NCBI RefSeq assembly: GCF_030317145.1
Contig: NZ_JASZYE010000005.1
Span: 186,001-250,000 of the forward strand
Source: Variovorax flavidus
GTDB lineage: Bacteria > Pseudomonadota > Gammaproteobacteria > Burkholderiales > Burkholderiaceae_C
Length of the DNA stretch: 64,000 nucleotides
Direction: 5' to 3'
The translations under genes were made by a program, and so were the position numbers. The stretch's first letter is position 1; the number at the start of each line of letters is the position of its first letter. The notes beneath the pieces were generated by a model. The model did no database searches, was not told the DNA's origin, and saw only the letters and a program-made list of their open reading frames with translations. Shown in pieces: positions 51,701 through 58,487 of this stretch.

Positions 51701-52825
51701 AGCGGCAACCTGAGCACCGCCGCCAGCGAGGCATCGCGCGACGGCGGCACGCTGTCGGCGCGCGGCGATCTTTCCTGGGGCCCGGCGCCGGCCGCCGGCG
51801 CCGGCAGCGGCAGCGGCATCCGCATGTCCCTGCAGGCCCAGCTTCGCGCATTGCGCGTGCTGGTGCGGGCCGACCGCCAGGTCACCCTCTCGGGCGACGT
51901 GCAGGCGCGGCTCGAAAGCGGCCAGTTCACCGTGCGCGGCGACCTCAAGACCGATCGCGCCGTCATCATCCTGCCCGAGCAGACCGCCCCCAGCCTCGGC
52001 AGCGACGTGGTGGTGCGTTCGGCCGCCATCGACCGCGAGGCCGCGGAAGAGGCAGAGCGCCGGGCGGCCGCCAACCAGGCGGAGGTGGCCAAGGCGCAGA
52101 CCGCGAAACCGCCCGACATCGCCGTCAACTTCGACCTCGGCAACGACTTCGCCGTGCAGGGACGCGGCGTCACCACGCGGCTCGCGGGCAAGCTCGACAT
52201 CCGCAGCACCGCGCTGAATGCGCCGCCGCGCATCACCGGCGAGGTGCGCACCGTCGCCGGCCAGTACCGCTCCTTCGGGCAGCAGCTAGTCATCGAGACC
52301 GGCGTTGCACGGTTCAACGGTCCCTTCGACAACCCGCAGCTCGACATCCTGGCGATCCGACCCAACATCACGCAGCGGGCCGGCGTCGCCATCACCGGCA
52401 CCGCGCAATCGCCACGCGTGCGCCTGTATTCGTCGCCGCAGCTCTCCGACCAGGAAACACTCTCGTGGCTCATGCTGGGCCGGGCATCGGCCACCAGCGG
52501 CGGCGAATCGGTGATCCTGCAGCAGGCCGCACTGGCCCTGCTCGGAGGCCTCGGCAGCGGCAGCACGGGCGGCGGGCTTGCGAGCCGCTTCGGGCTCGAC
52601 GAAATCGGCTTCAGGGGCCCGGGTGGCAGCGGCGAGGTGCGCGACTCCGCGGTAACCGTCGGCAAGCGCGTCGCGAGGGATTTCTACATCACGTATGAGC
52701 GCAGCCTGGCGGGCACATTGGGCACGTTGTTCATCTTCTACGACCTGACCCGCCGCCTCACGCTGCGCGCCCAGGCCGGCCAGCCCAGCGGCATCGACCT
52801 GATCTACACGATCCAGTTCAACTGA
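48752..52825 (+). CDS. tamB: Translocation and assembly module inner-membrane protein TamB
   Basis: A 1357-residue protein with an N-terminal membrane anchor (about residues 30-53), a very long repetitive beta-rich middle that forms the periplasm-spanning groove, and the C-terminal DUF490 domain (NFDLGNDFAVQGRGVTTRL, SWLMLGRASA, YEIRSL-like end VARDFYITYERSLAG). ATG 4 bp after the tamA stop. Long open frames on the opposite strand are high-GC shadows. Confidence 0.93.
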   Translation: MTTDTATEPTPAPAPPVRRSFGRRALRAFAWGVTGLVVLVLALAAGAWWWLGTNESLAFALARTARYLPASQTLESRDVTGSLRAGGRIGWLRWESESLAVEVTDARIGWRLAPLLRRRVELGEVHAGQVLIEQRGQREAKPVEPLQQIVLPVEIEIPFRIDDLRWAGPPALQATMLAGSYRYADSHHLLDIEGVDIADGHYGAKLKLQGPAPMAIEASMNGRVRATLAKDRNIHVLAEASVKGNLAGADARIAVDAHLQPVEQSAEPPMRAQLQGNIAPWQPQPVIDAKAELENVDLARLWPEAPATQLTGEIEAGPDATVGTQGWKASADIRNALPGPWDTGKLPVEQVEANATFDGTNWTLPGATVHLGGGRIEAEGNWSPAPAPWQARATVRSVQLGALHTQLAGAPVTGTVKADQQGEALRFDVALRAEGGAGSRDSHGLRLERAQAQGQWKDKVLDLRTLRIEAQRASLDGRLQVLVDEQAGNGNLNLVVPGGTVQVQGRIAPATGNGQIRAQVDDAGAMQAWIEALPELNNPFGGATVKGNARLDATWQGGWQAVQRRLQNANEPPARGAAEPTLQATLTVPKLDLRLAPATAAESATAIAFNGVRAELSGGLAQATLALKGEATSGTQKITLDTRASGGIERENQWRAALASLHLQAQDSTRPGPWTVELSRAVSAKIRNVPGAHPRLEVEASAAAATLRGPLPGTVQIDWDPLRFSRSGTAPNLAFRLQSKGRMQGLPMAWAEAMGEGNALAQVGFSGDLVFDGDWDIDAGDTLRARARLIRKSGDLRVQAGEAALVTRITSHGTGTASEITMDAAGPGASTPAGLRQAELTVGAEGDTVRANLAWDSERAGQIRIEASTRMQQRQGGWQWAADAPLAGRVTARMPNLGVWSMLAPPGWRVGGTLQTDATLSGSRTDPRWSGTLEADQLAVRALVEGLDLRDGRLRAKLEGNHVEITEFTLKGGAGSQTRIAGQSGNLSTAASEASRDGGTLSARGDLSWGPAPAAGAGSGSGIRMSLQAQLRALRVLVRADRQVTLSGDVQARLESGQFTVRGDLKTDRAVIILPEQTAPSLGSDVVVRSAAIDREAAEEAERRAAANQAEVAKAQTAKPPDIAVNFDLGNDFAVQGRGVTTRLAGKLDIRSTALNAPPRITGEVRTVAGQYRSFGQQLVIETGVARFNGPFDNPQLDILAIRPNITQRAGVAITGTAQSPRVRLYSSPQLSDQETLSWLMLGRASATSGGESVILQQAALALLGGLGSGSTGGGLASRFGLDEIGFRGPGGSGEVRDSAVTVGKRVARDFYITYERSLAGTLGTLFIFYDLTRRLTLRAQAGQPSGIDLIYTIQFN

Positions 52826-52849
52826 ACTGGTAAAGTTGCGGCCGCTCTC

Positions 52850-52924
52850 GTCCTCGTAGTTCAATGGATAGAACGGGGTCCTCCTAAGACTCAGATACAG
52901 GTTCGATTCCTGTCGAGGGCACCA
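52850..52924 (+). tRNA. tRNA-Arg (anticodon CCU)
   Basis: A 75-nt cloverleaf with CCA encoded. The acceptor stem pairs GTCCTCG with CGAGGGC, the D arm has GTTC/GAAC, the anticodon loop is CTCCTAA (anticodon CCT, decoding AGG), and the T arm has ACAGG-TTCGATT-CCTGT. Its 3' part is repeated at 54079-54093, marking it as a probable integration target. Confidence 0.95.
52902..52916. repeat. att-like direct repeat, left copy (within tRNA-Arg)
   Basis: The 15-bp TTCGATTCCTGTCGA covers the T-loop and adjacent acceptor side of the tRNA. An exact copy lies at 54079-54093 in the same orientation. tRNA 3' ends are the commonest integrase target. No integrase gene remains between the copies. Confidence 0.5.
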
Positions 52925-53068
52925 AAGACGGCGCATCAGGTAGCCCTCATAAAGCCCCAAGGCCCGCACGTTTCCCCGGCGTAGCGATCCGCCCTGGCAA
53001 TGAAGCTGACTTTACGGATCGGGAAAATCGAGGTCGGTGGGGCCTGATGTGCGGATTACGGTGGGCGG

Positions 53069-53299
53069 ATGAAAACCTATCCACTATCAAAATCCATCTT
53101 CCGCGCTCTCGGAGTGCGCCTTACCGACACCGACCCGGAGTTGTACCTGCATGAGTACTGCCTGTGGAATGGATCGACAAGGTTCATCGTTGGAGCGCGC
53201 GACCTGACCGACGTGAGGCGCGATGCTGATACCGGCTATCGAACAGCAGACGCGGCAATCAGCATGGCCGCCGCCGAGTTGAAGATGCTGGGCTGGTAG
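53069..53299 (+). CDS. Small hypothetical protein in the tRNA-linked segment
   Basis: A 76-residue soluble protein with a mixed alpha/beta appearance (ALGVRLTDTDPELYLHEYCLW, ISMAAAELKMLGW). I recognise no family. Within the putative 1.2-kb inserted segment, it stands alone between the tRNA gene and the toxin-antitoxin pair. Base composition is less GC-biased than its neighbours. The 144 bp between the tRNA and this gene hold nothing else I can name. Confidence 0.6.
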   Translation: MKTYPLSKSIFRALGVRLTDTDPELYLHEYCLWNGSTRFIVGARDLTDVRRDADTGYRTADAAISMAAAELKMLGW

Positions 53300-53334
53300 C
53301 CGATAGCAGCACCCTAGCCGCCCATCAGGTGGCC

Positions 53335-53643
53335 CTACAGCCGCCCGGCCTCCAGATCGGCGCGCAGCGCGTCATTGGCGCGCGTCTGCCAGCCAGGGCC
53401 CGTGGCCTTCAAAGCGGCCAGTACTTCTGCATCAAAGCGGATCGTGGTGGATACCTTCGTGCGCACCAATGGCGGCCGGCCACGGCGCGCAGTCTTCACC
53501 GCCGCCGCATATTCCTCCCGAGTCACTTCCCGCCCGCTCACGGTGGGCTTGGCGTCCCGGAAAAACTCATCCGTCAGTTCCGGAGCATCGTCCGGGTCAA
53601 CCCAGCCGCTGGGCGTGCTTGGCAATTTCGCGGTCATTGGCAT
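53335..53643 (-). CDS. brnA: BrnA-family antitoxin
   Basis: A 102-residue antitoxin. The N-terminus carries the BrnA-type ELTDEFFRDAKP block; the C-terminal half is a ribbon-helix-helix DNA-binding domain (VSTTIRFDAEVLAALKATGPGWQTRANDALR). It starts 47 bp inside the end of the toxin gene, the usual toxin-first BrnT-BrnA order. An alternative start two codons later (MTAKLP) is possible. It should neutralise BrnT and repress the operon. Confidence 0.88.
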   Translation of the reverse strand: MPMTAKLPSTPSGWVDPDDAPELTDEFFRDAKPTVSGREVTREEYAAAVKTARRGRPPLVRTKVSTTIRFDAEVLAALKATGPGWQTRANDALRADLEAGRL

Positions 53644-53869
53644 TCCTCATCGAGATAACGCGGCGGGCCTCGCCGCGAGGGGTCCAGACGACAACCACAT
53701 GGCGGCCGTCCAGCAGACCGAAGCTCATGAAGCGGGCTTCCCCGTATTCCGCCCGGTCATCCTGCTGGGTCAGCACCGGGCCGGCAAAGACCTCCCCGCA
53801 GCGGGCGAAGTCCAGGCCGCGCTCCGCCAGTGTCTTGTCTCGCTTGGCGGTGTCGAACTGGATCAGCAT
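53597..53869 (-). CDS. brnT: BrnT-family ribonuclease toxin
   Basis: A 90-residue RelE-like toxin of the BrnT family: FDTAKRDKTLAERGLDFARCGEVF, RAEYGEARFMSFGLLDG, and the C-terminal ARRVISMRNANDREIAKHA with the conserved Arg/Ser/Arg-x-Ala pattern. BrnT cleaves RNA and arrests growth. First gene of the pair; a good promoter and a likely operator precede it. Confidence 0.88.
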   Translation of the reverse strand: MLIQFDTAKRDKTLAERGLDFARCGEVFAGPVLTQQDDRAEYGEARFMSFGLLDGRHVVVVWTPRGEARRVISMRNANDREIAKHAQRLG

Positions 53870-53877
53870 GGATTTAT

Positions 53878-53922
53878 TGTAGTAACAACAATGCCGAGGG
53901 GCAAGGAATTAACGTTACTACA
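53878..53922 (-). promoter_or_regulatory. brnTA promoter with 9-bp inverted repeat
   Basis: Two exact 9-bp inverted arms, TGTAGTAAC (53878-53886) and GTTACTACA (53914-53922), lie 9 to 53 bp upstream of the toxin start. Read leftward, a TTGCCC -35 and TACAAT -10 are spaced by 17 bases between and over them, the proximal arm touching the -10. This fits an autorepressing RHH antitoxin site. Confidence 0.6.
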
Positions 53923-54078
53923 GCAAAGCGCGGGGCCTTCCACTATCGATGTGGAGCACCCCGGCGGGCTACGCTTCCAGCGGCAATGGGGACACTTCAA
54001 AAACTGTTGGTACTTCCGTTGGTAGCTTCTGTTGGGCACGTCGCGACGATGAGGTGCAGCAATCCTCGCAAGCCACTT

Positions 54079-54093
54079 TTCGATTCCTGTCGA
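54079..54093. repeat. att-like direct repeat, right copy
   Basis: An exact 15-bp duplicate of the T-arm/acceptor part of the tRNA-Arg gene, in the same orientation, 1177 bp downstream. Flanking bases differ. The 268 bp between brnT and the next gene (53870-54137) contain only the brnTA control region and this repeat. Confidence 0.5.
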
Positions 54094-54137
54094 AGCACGC
54101 TCCCCTGCCGTGGCGGGTTTTCTTCATCCGGCTCGAG

Positions 54138-54674
54138 CTACTTCGCAACCTTGAGGATGCCGACGATCAGGGTGGCAATGATGTTCAACAAGCTCGCGCC
54201 CAGAAGCAGGTACATCTGCCAGCTTTTTGCTGTTGTCTCGCGTTCTTCGACGTGTGCTTTGCGCAAGCGCTCGATGTACTTCAGGCCCCAGTCGAGTTGA
54301 TCCAGAGACGACTTCGGCGCCCCTTCCTCGATACGGAACTGGGATCTGAACACGTCGTCGACGGTGATGGCCGAAATGGCCTCTTTCCGTTTTGTTTCGT
54401 CCTCGATGTCGCTGATCCACCGCGGCAACCTCGTTCCTCCGCACATATCCTTTTTCCAGCGTTCCAGTCGAATGACGGTTGCTCCGAGTCGAAAGAGATC
54501 CACTCGGCTTTGCACGAGCTTCTTCACGTCTGTCGTGGACTCAAGGTTCAGCCTGTAGCGCAGCCCCTCGTAGGTGATGAGCGGGTTTTCGTCATTGCAC
54601 GCGAATACCCAAACCGCCGACAGCACATCGAAACCGTCGGGCTTGAGGATATCCAACGAGATCTTGCGTTCCAT
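54138..54674 (-). CDS. Hypothetical protein with C-terminal membrane anchor
   Basis: A 178-residue protein: a possible winged-helix N-terminal part (SLDILKPDGFDVLSAVWVFACN, LITYEGLRYRL), a charged helical middle (DQLDWGLKYIERLRKAHVEERE, coiled-coil-like), and a single hydrophobic segment near the end (LLLGASLLNIIATLIVGIL). The frame upstream of this ATG is rejected as noise. No family recognised. It sits 108 bp after the Gly-rich gene on the same strand. Confidence 0.7.
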   Translation of the reverse strand: MERKISLDILKPDGFDVLSAVWVFACNDENPLITYEGLRYRLNLESTTDVKKLVQSRVDLFRLGATVIRLERWKKDMCGGTRLPRWISDIEDETKRKEAISAITVDDVFRSQFRIEEGAPKSSLDQLDWGLKYIERLRKAHVEERETTAKSWQMYLLLGASLLNIIATLIVGILKVAK

Positions 54675-54782
54675 GCGGGGGCCTCCAGTCGGTGAGGCTC
54701 GCCGGAGCTCACACCTGCAGCTTGAGCGTCTTGACATAGCCCTCGACAGAGGGGCCCCCTGAAGAAGACTGAAGGCCGACCG

Positions 54783-55232
54783 CTACTTCCTGGCCTTCTT
54801 TCCAGTTCCTTCTTCCGACGATGACCCGCTGGCCGAAACCTCGGGCTGCATGTCCGCGGAAGGCGCCGGCGGCTGATCCCCCGCAGCCCCCGAGATCATC
54901 GAGTCCGTGGGCATCGGCACACTCGCAGCGCCTCCGGACAGCGACGCCATCCCGACCGCTCCGCCCGAGAACGGCGTCGGAACATCCGCCGAAACAGCGC
55001 TACCACCGGAGAAGAGTTCGGGTGATGGCGCCAGAGTGGCCGTGTCGGCCCGAGCGGCCTGGCCGCCGGCATCCAGCGGCGTCGGGGCGGCGGTCGAGGA
55101 CTGGTCCGCGCCGGATGCAGTGCCGGAGAAAACGGGAGTCGGCAGACCGCCGCCGGATGCGACGCTCGTGACACCTCCGCCGTCGCCGCCCGCCGCGTCG
55201 TTGTCGATCCTGATAGTGATTGTCTGAGCCAT
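54783..55232 (-). CDS. Gly/Ala/Ser/Pro-rich low-complexity protein
   Basis: A 149-residue protein. After a short ordered N-terminus (MAQTITIRIDND) nearly the whole chain is built from Gly, Ala, Ser, Thr and Pro with loosely repeated PTPxSGG/SGG units (GLPTPVFSG, ADVPTPFSG), and it ends in a basic GTGKKARK. No signal peptide or membrane segment. It follows the 77-residue gene by 17 bp. It is probably disordered; no function can be assigned. Confidence 0.65.
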   Translation of the reverse strand: MAQTITIRIDNDAAGGDGGGVTSVASGGGLPTPVFSGTASGADQSSTAAPTPLDAGGQAARADTATLAPSPELFSGGSAVSADVPTPFSGGAVGMASLSGGAASVPMPTDSMISGAAGDQPPAPSADMQPEVSASGSSSEEGTGKKARK

Positions 55233-55249
55233 GGTGGATCTAGCCCCCG

Positions 55250-55483
55250 TCAATTCAGGTACAGCGTGTAGAGCTGCCCCGTCCCGTCGTCATAACTGCC
55301 CGACACCGTACGCCCGCTGGCCCTGGCGGCGCAGAGGATCATGAACATGTTGGTGGTCCCGTCGGTGCTGATCGGCTGCACCTTGCGATACGGCTGGGTC
55401 GAGATCAGGCCCCAGGCGTTCATCGTGTGGGGGCTGGTAAAGGTCTGGACGACCGCCAGGCTGGAAAAATTCACGTAGGCCAT
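55250..55483 (-). CDS. 77-residue homologue of the metalloprotease C-terminal domain
   Basis: A 77-residue protein clearly homologous to residues 510-575 of the M6 protease encoded 50 bp upstream. Shared, in order, are TFTSPH, NAW, RKV, DG, NMF and the GR-V pattern; I count about 24 identities over the best 43 positions. No signal peptide. It could be a free-standing binding module, an inhibitor or decoy, or a partner for assembly. AGGAG-like sequence precedes the ATG. Confidence 0.75.
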   Translation of the reverse strand: MAYVNFSSLAVVQTFTSPHTMNAWGLISTQPYRKVQPISTDGTTNMFMILCAARASGRTVSGSYDDGTGQLYTLYLN

Positions 55484-55533
55484 GGTTCAAGCTCCTTGGT
55501 GGATGTGGATGTGGACTGGGCTGGTGGCTTCGG

Positions 55534-57261
55534 TCAGTTGCAGTAAGCCTGGTGGACCTTCGATGCGTCGACGTAGACGGTCACCCTCCTGCCGTAGGCC
55601 TGCGCATCGACGAGCAGCGCGAACATGTTCGACACGCCGTCCGGCGTCAGTTCGTCGACCTTGCGCCAACCAAGATCCTGGATGTAGGCCCACGCGTTCT
55701 TGGAATGCGGGCTGGTAAAGGTCGACAGCACCGCCTTGTTGCTCTCCCATGTGATCGCGGCCGGCACCGTGAATGTCATGGTCGGCCCCGAGGCGGACAC
55801 CGCGGTGATGTTCAACCCGGAGTTGCTGCCGTCCCACCACTTGCTGCTGGGACTCGTGCTGTCCGAGAACTGGGTCTTGGTCGGCGATGCATAGAGATCG
55901 TCGCTGTCGCCGGCGTTCGCCTGTTTCTCCATGTCGAAGCGAGCATCCGCCTGGATCAGCGAGCACTCGTAGTGCAAGGCCGACGTCATCTGCTGGTTGC
56001 TGTTGCTGCCTGCCTCGTCGACCTTCCAGATCGCCAGCCCGTCGTCCGGCAGGAAGACGTCCCGTCCGGCCTTCTGGCGGTTCTCGACGATGAAATATTC
56101 GGTCGCGCTCTTCGAGAAGACGTAGAAGTCGTTGTTGGCTGCGGACAGCGTCGCGCTGGTGCCCGGCGTCAGCGGAACGGCCTTGGTCGCCCATCCGGAC
56201 TGGTTCTTCAGGTACGCGTTGATCTGGACCGGGTTCTTGTCGTTGCCCCCGTAGCACATGAGGCAGTAGTTGCCGATGCCGTAGGAGTCGCTCTGGTAGT
56301 CGTAGAGATCGGGATAGTCACAGATCATGTGGCCGTTCTCGTGGCAGAAGGTCCGCAGGGTCAGCTCACTGCCGATGTTCGTGATCTGATAGTCGAAGAG
56401 CTTCTTGCCTCCGCCTGCGTCGTATGCAGCGCTCAGGCTCCAGGAATGCGGCCACAGTCCCTCGGACCAGTTGTTGACCCTGGGGCCGGCGTAGAAGACG
56501 TTCAGCGCATAGACGAACCCGCCGCTGTCGCTCGTGAGCTGGCCGAAGTTGAAGCCCTGCGCCTTCAGCCAGTTCAGCGCCTCGATGATGAGTTCACGCG
56601 CCCGGGTGCCGAAGGCGATGGCCGGGTCGGTGTAGTAGGACCGATTGTTCGCCGCCGTGTAGTACTGGGTCACGGCATTCGTGTAGGTGAGTTTTCCGCG
56701 CGAGTTGTCGAAGAAGTAGTCGCGCACCGAACCGTTGTTCCCGAAGTCGCTGTAGCCGGGCTTGTTGCAGAAATCGGCGACCTGCGCCTGCGAGATCGTG
56801 TCGGCGACATCGGGAAAACGGATCAGGATGCAGAGCCCGACGTAGTTGCCGACGGTCACGGTCGATTGCGGCAAGCCCTCTGGGCCTGCCGTTGCCATCA
56901 CCGATTGGAGGAGCGCTTTCTTTTGTGCGTGCCGCTGCCGCCAGCGCGACGTCTGCCCTCCCTGCAACGGCGACCGGAGAGCCGCCATCTGCGCGCCTTC
57001 CCGGCGGGCGCGGACGTGACGCGGCACGCCCACGTCCTGGGGTTCCGCCTTGCCGGCGACAGCGGAACTCGGCACCAGCCGGTTCTTGTCGTCGGAGAGC
57101 GTTGCGTAGGTGTAGAACCCGGTGTCGGGGTTCTTCACGACGGTATAGCCGTCGATCGTTTCGAACACGGCGTAGTACTGGTCGCCGTATCCCCTCACCT
57201 GCAGCGTGCTGCCGTCAGGGTTGGTGAAGGTGAAGACTTCTCCCTCAAAAGGCATGCTCAT
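55534..57261 (-). CDS. M6-family metalloprotease without signal peptide
   Basis: A 575-residue zinc protease of the immune-inhibitor-A (M6) family. The N-terminal M6 prodomain-like part (GSTLQVRGYGDQYYAVFETIDGYTV), a catalytic domain with the zinc site HENGH (307-311, Glu308 catalytic) and DYPDLYDY, and a C-terminal module (510-575) also found alone in the next gene. The start MSMPFEGE has GGGAGA six bases upstream. There is no Sec, Tat or lipoprotein leader, so secretion would need another route, or it acts in the cytosol. The 262 bp upstream hold no gene. Confidence 0.85.
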   Translation of the reverse strand: MSMPFEGEVFTFTNPDGSTLQVRGYGDQYYAVFETIDGYTVVKNPDTGFYTYATLSDDKNRLVPSSAVAGKAEPQDVGVPRHVRARREGAQMAALRSPLQGGQTSRWRQRHAQKKALLQSVMATAGPEGLPQSTVTVGNYVGLCILIRFPDVADTISQAQVADFCNKPGYSDFGNNGSVRDYFFDNSRGKLTYTNAVTQYYTAANNRSYYTDPAIAFGTRARELIIEALNWLKAQGFNFGQLTSDSGGFVYALNVFYAGPRVNNWSEGLWPHSWSLSAAYDAGGGKKLFDYQITNIGSELTLRTFCHENGHMICDYPDLYDYQSDSYGIGNYCLMCYGGNDKNPVQINAYLKNQSGWATKAVPLTPGTSATLSAANNDFYVFSKSATEYFIVENRQKAGRDVFLPDDGLAIWKVDEAGSNSNQQMTSALHYECSLIQADARFDMEKQANAGDSDDLYASPTKTQFSDSTSPSSKWWDGSNSGLNITAVSASGPTMTFTVPAAITWESNKAVLSTFTSPHSKNAWAYIQDLGWRKVDELTPDGVSNMFALLVDAQAYGRRVTVYVDASKVHQAYCN

Positions 57262-57523
57262 GAAACGTCTCCCTCTGAACTGAGGATGGCTGCGATGCGA
57301 CATCACAACCGCGAATCGAAGAGCCCTCAGGCTACGCTCGCGCCTTCCCGGAAGTAAGGCCCAGGCCGCGACTTCGAGGGTCCATTTCGGATCTATGCGT
57401 AGGCCATGAGGTGTGCATCCATTGCCGGCTCGCGGCCACGCTCAGGCGCTGGCATGCGGCGCATGCGCACAGCGGCCTCACAGCCTCGACGGGGTCACGC
57501 GCAAGAGAAGTCGGGAAACCGGC

Positions 57524-58282
57524 TCAACGCATGCGGACTTGCGCCGCTTGCAGAGACAGCGGATCCGCCGCCGCGGCTTCTTGCCGATGGCGTACATGAA
57601 GCCGCTGCAGCACCTGGTGCACATGGTTCTTGACAGTGGCGAGCTCGATGTCGAGCTCGCGGGCGATCTGCTTGTTGCTCAGGCCCGAGCGCAGCATCTG
57701 GAGGATGCGTGTCTGCCGTGGCGTCAGCACGCGCGAGGCCGCGGACGGCGCCCGCTCGGCGGCCAGTTCGGCGACACGTCGCAGCAACGTGGCCGACACA
57801 CGCGGCGAACACGCGAGTTCGCCACGCAGAACCGCGTCGATGCACGCCAGCAGCTCGTCCAGGGAGTTGTCGCAGGTGACGAGACCCGCGGCGCCCGCTT
57901 CGGCCCACTTCAGCAAGTCCCTGTCGTTCTCGTTGGCGCTCACCGCCATGGCGATCACCTTGATCGCCGGTGACAAGGCGCGGGCCAGGGGCACCAGGTC
58001 GAACGCACCATCGAGAGTCGTGTCGGCCAGCACGATATCCGGCTGGAAACGCTGCATGGCGACCATCGCGCCCGCACCGTCCGCCGCTACGGCCACGATG
58101 GAAAGGTGCTGGCGCGAACTGATCTCGCGCACCAGCCCTTCGCGATAGATGCGCGCCCTCACCGCGATCACTACGCTGCTCATGTCGGTTGCGCGCCCCG
58201 AGGGTTCGCCTGAAACGGCGTGCAACGCAGCTCGACCATTGCCGCTTGCCACGCCAGACGGATGCCACTGTGTGTCTGCCAT
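57524..58282 (-). CDS. LuxR-family response regulator
   Basis: Up to 252 residues: a receiver domain (VVIAVRARIYREGLV; phosphoacceptor candidate Asp87 in VLADTTLD) and a C-terminal LuxR helix-turn-helix (LTPRQTRILQMLRSGLSNKQ, then IARELDIELATVKNHV). The N-terminal 33 residues have no receiver character, so the start may be MSSVVIAV at 58183. No histidine kinase is nearby. It lies 262 bp upstream of the protease gene on the same strand and is its most obvious candidate regulator. Confidence 0.85.
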   Translation of the reverse strand: MADTQWHPSGVASGNGRAALHAVSGEPSGRATDMSSVVIAVRARIYREGLVREISSRQHLSIVAVAADGAGAMVAMQRFQPDIVLADTTLDGAFDLVPLARALSPAIKVIAMAVSANENDRDLLKWAEAGAAGLVTCDNSLDELLACIDAVLRGELACSPRVSATLLRRVAELAAERAPSAASRVLTPRQTRILQMLRSGLSNKQIARELDIELATVKNHVHQVLQRLHVRHRQEAAAADPLSLQAAQVRMR

Positions 58283-58487
58283 GCCCCCCTCCTGCGCGTT
58301 GCGGTGTGCGCGGAGGCCAGGCCCCGACGCATGACGACCAGTATAGGAAGACCGAATCTGTGGTTCACCCTCAGTGAAGGGGATGCCAAGCGATGCGGCT
58401 GGCCTCCGCCGTGCGTCCCCCGCCTGCTTGGCGATGCCGGACTCGGTGCAATATGCGAGCCTTGAACAAAGTCATGGAGACACGAAG

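Noticed and set aside
49354..52665. An open frame of more than 1100 codons on the minus strand opposite tamB.
   Set aside because: High-GC genes produce long open frames on the opposite strand; the composition is Arg/Ser/Pro-rich without domains, whereas tamB on the plus strand has clear ones.
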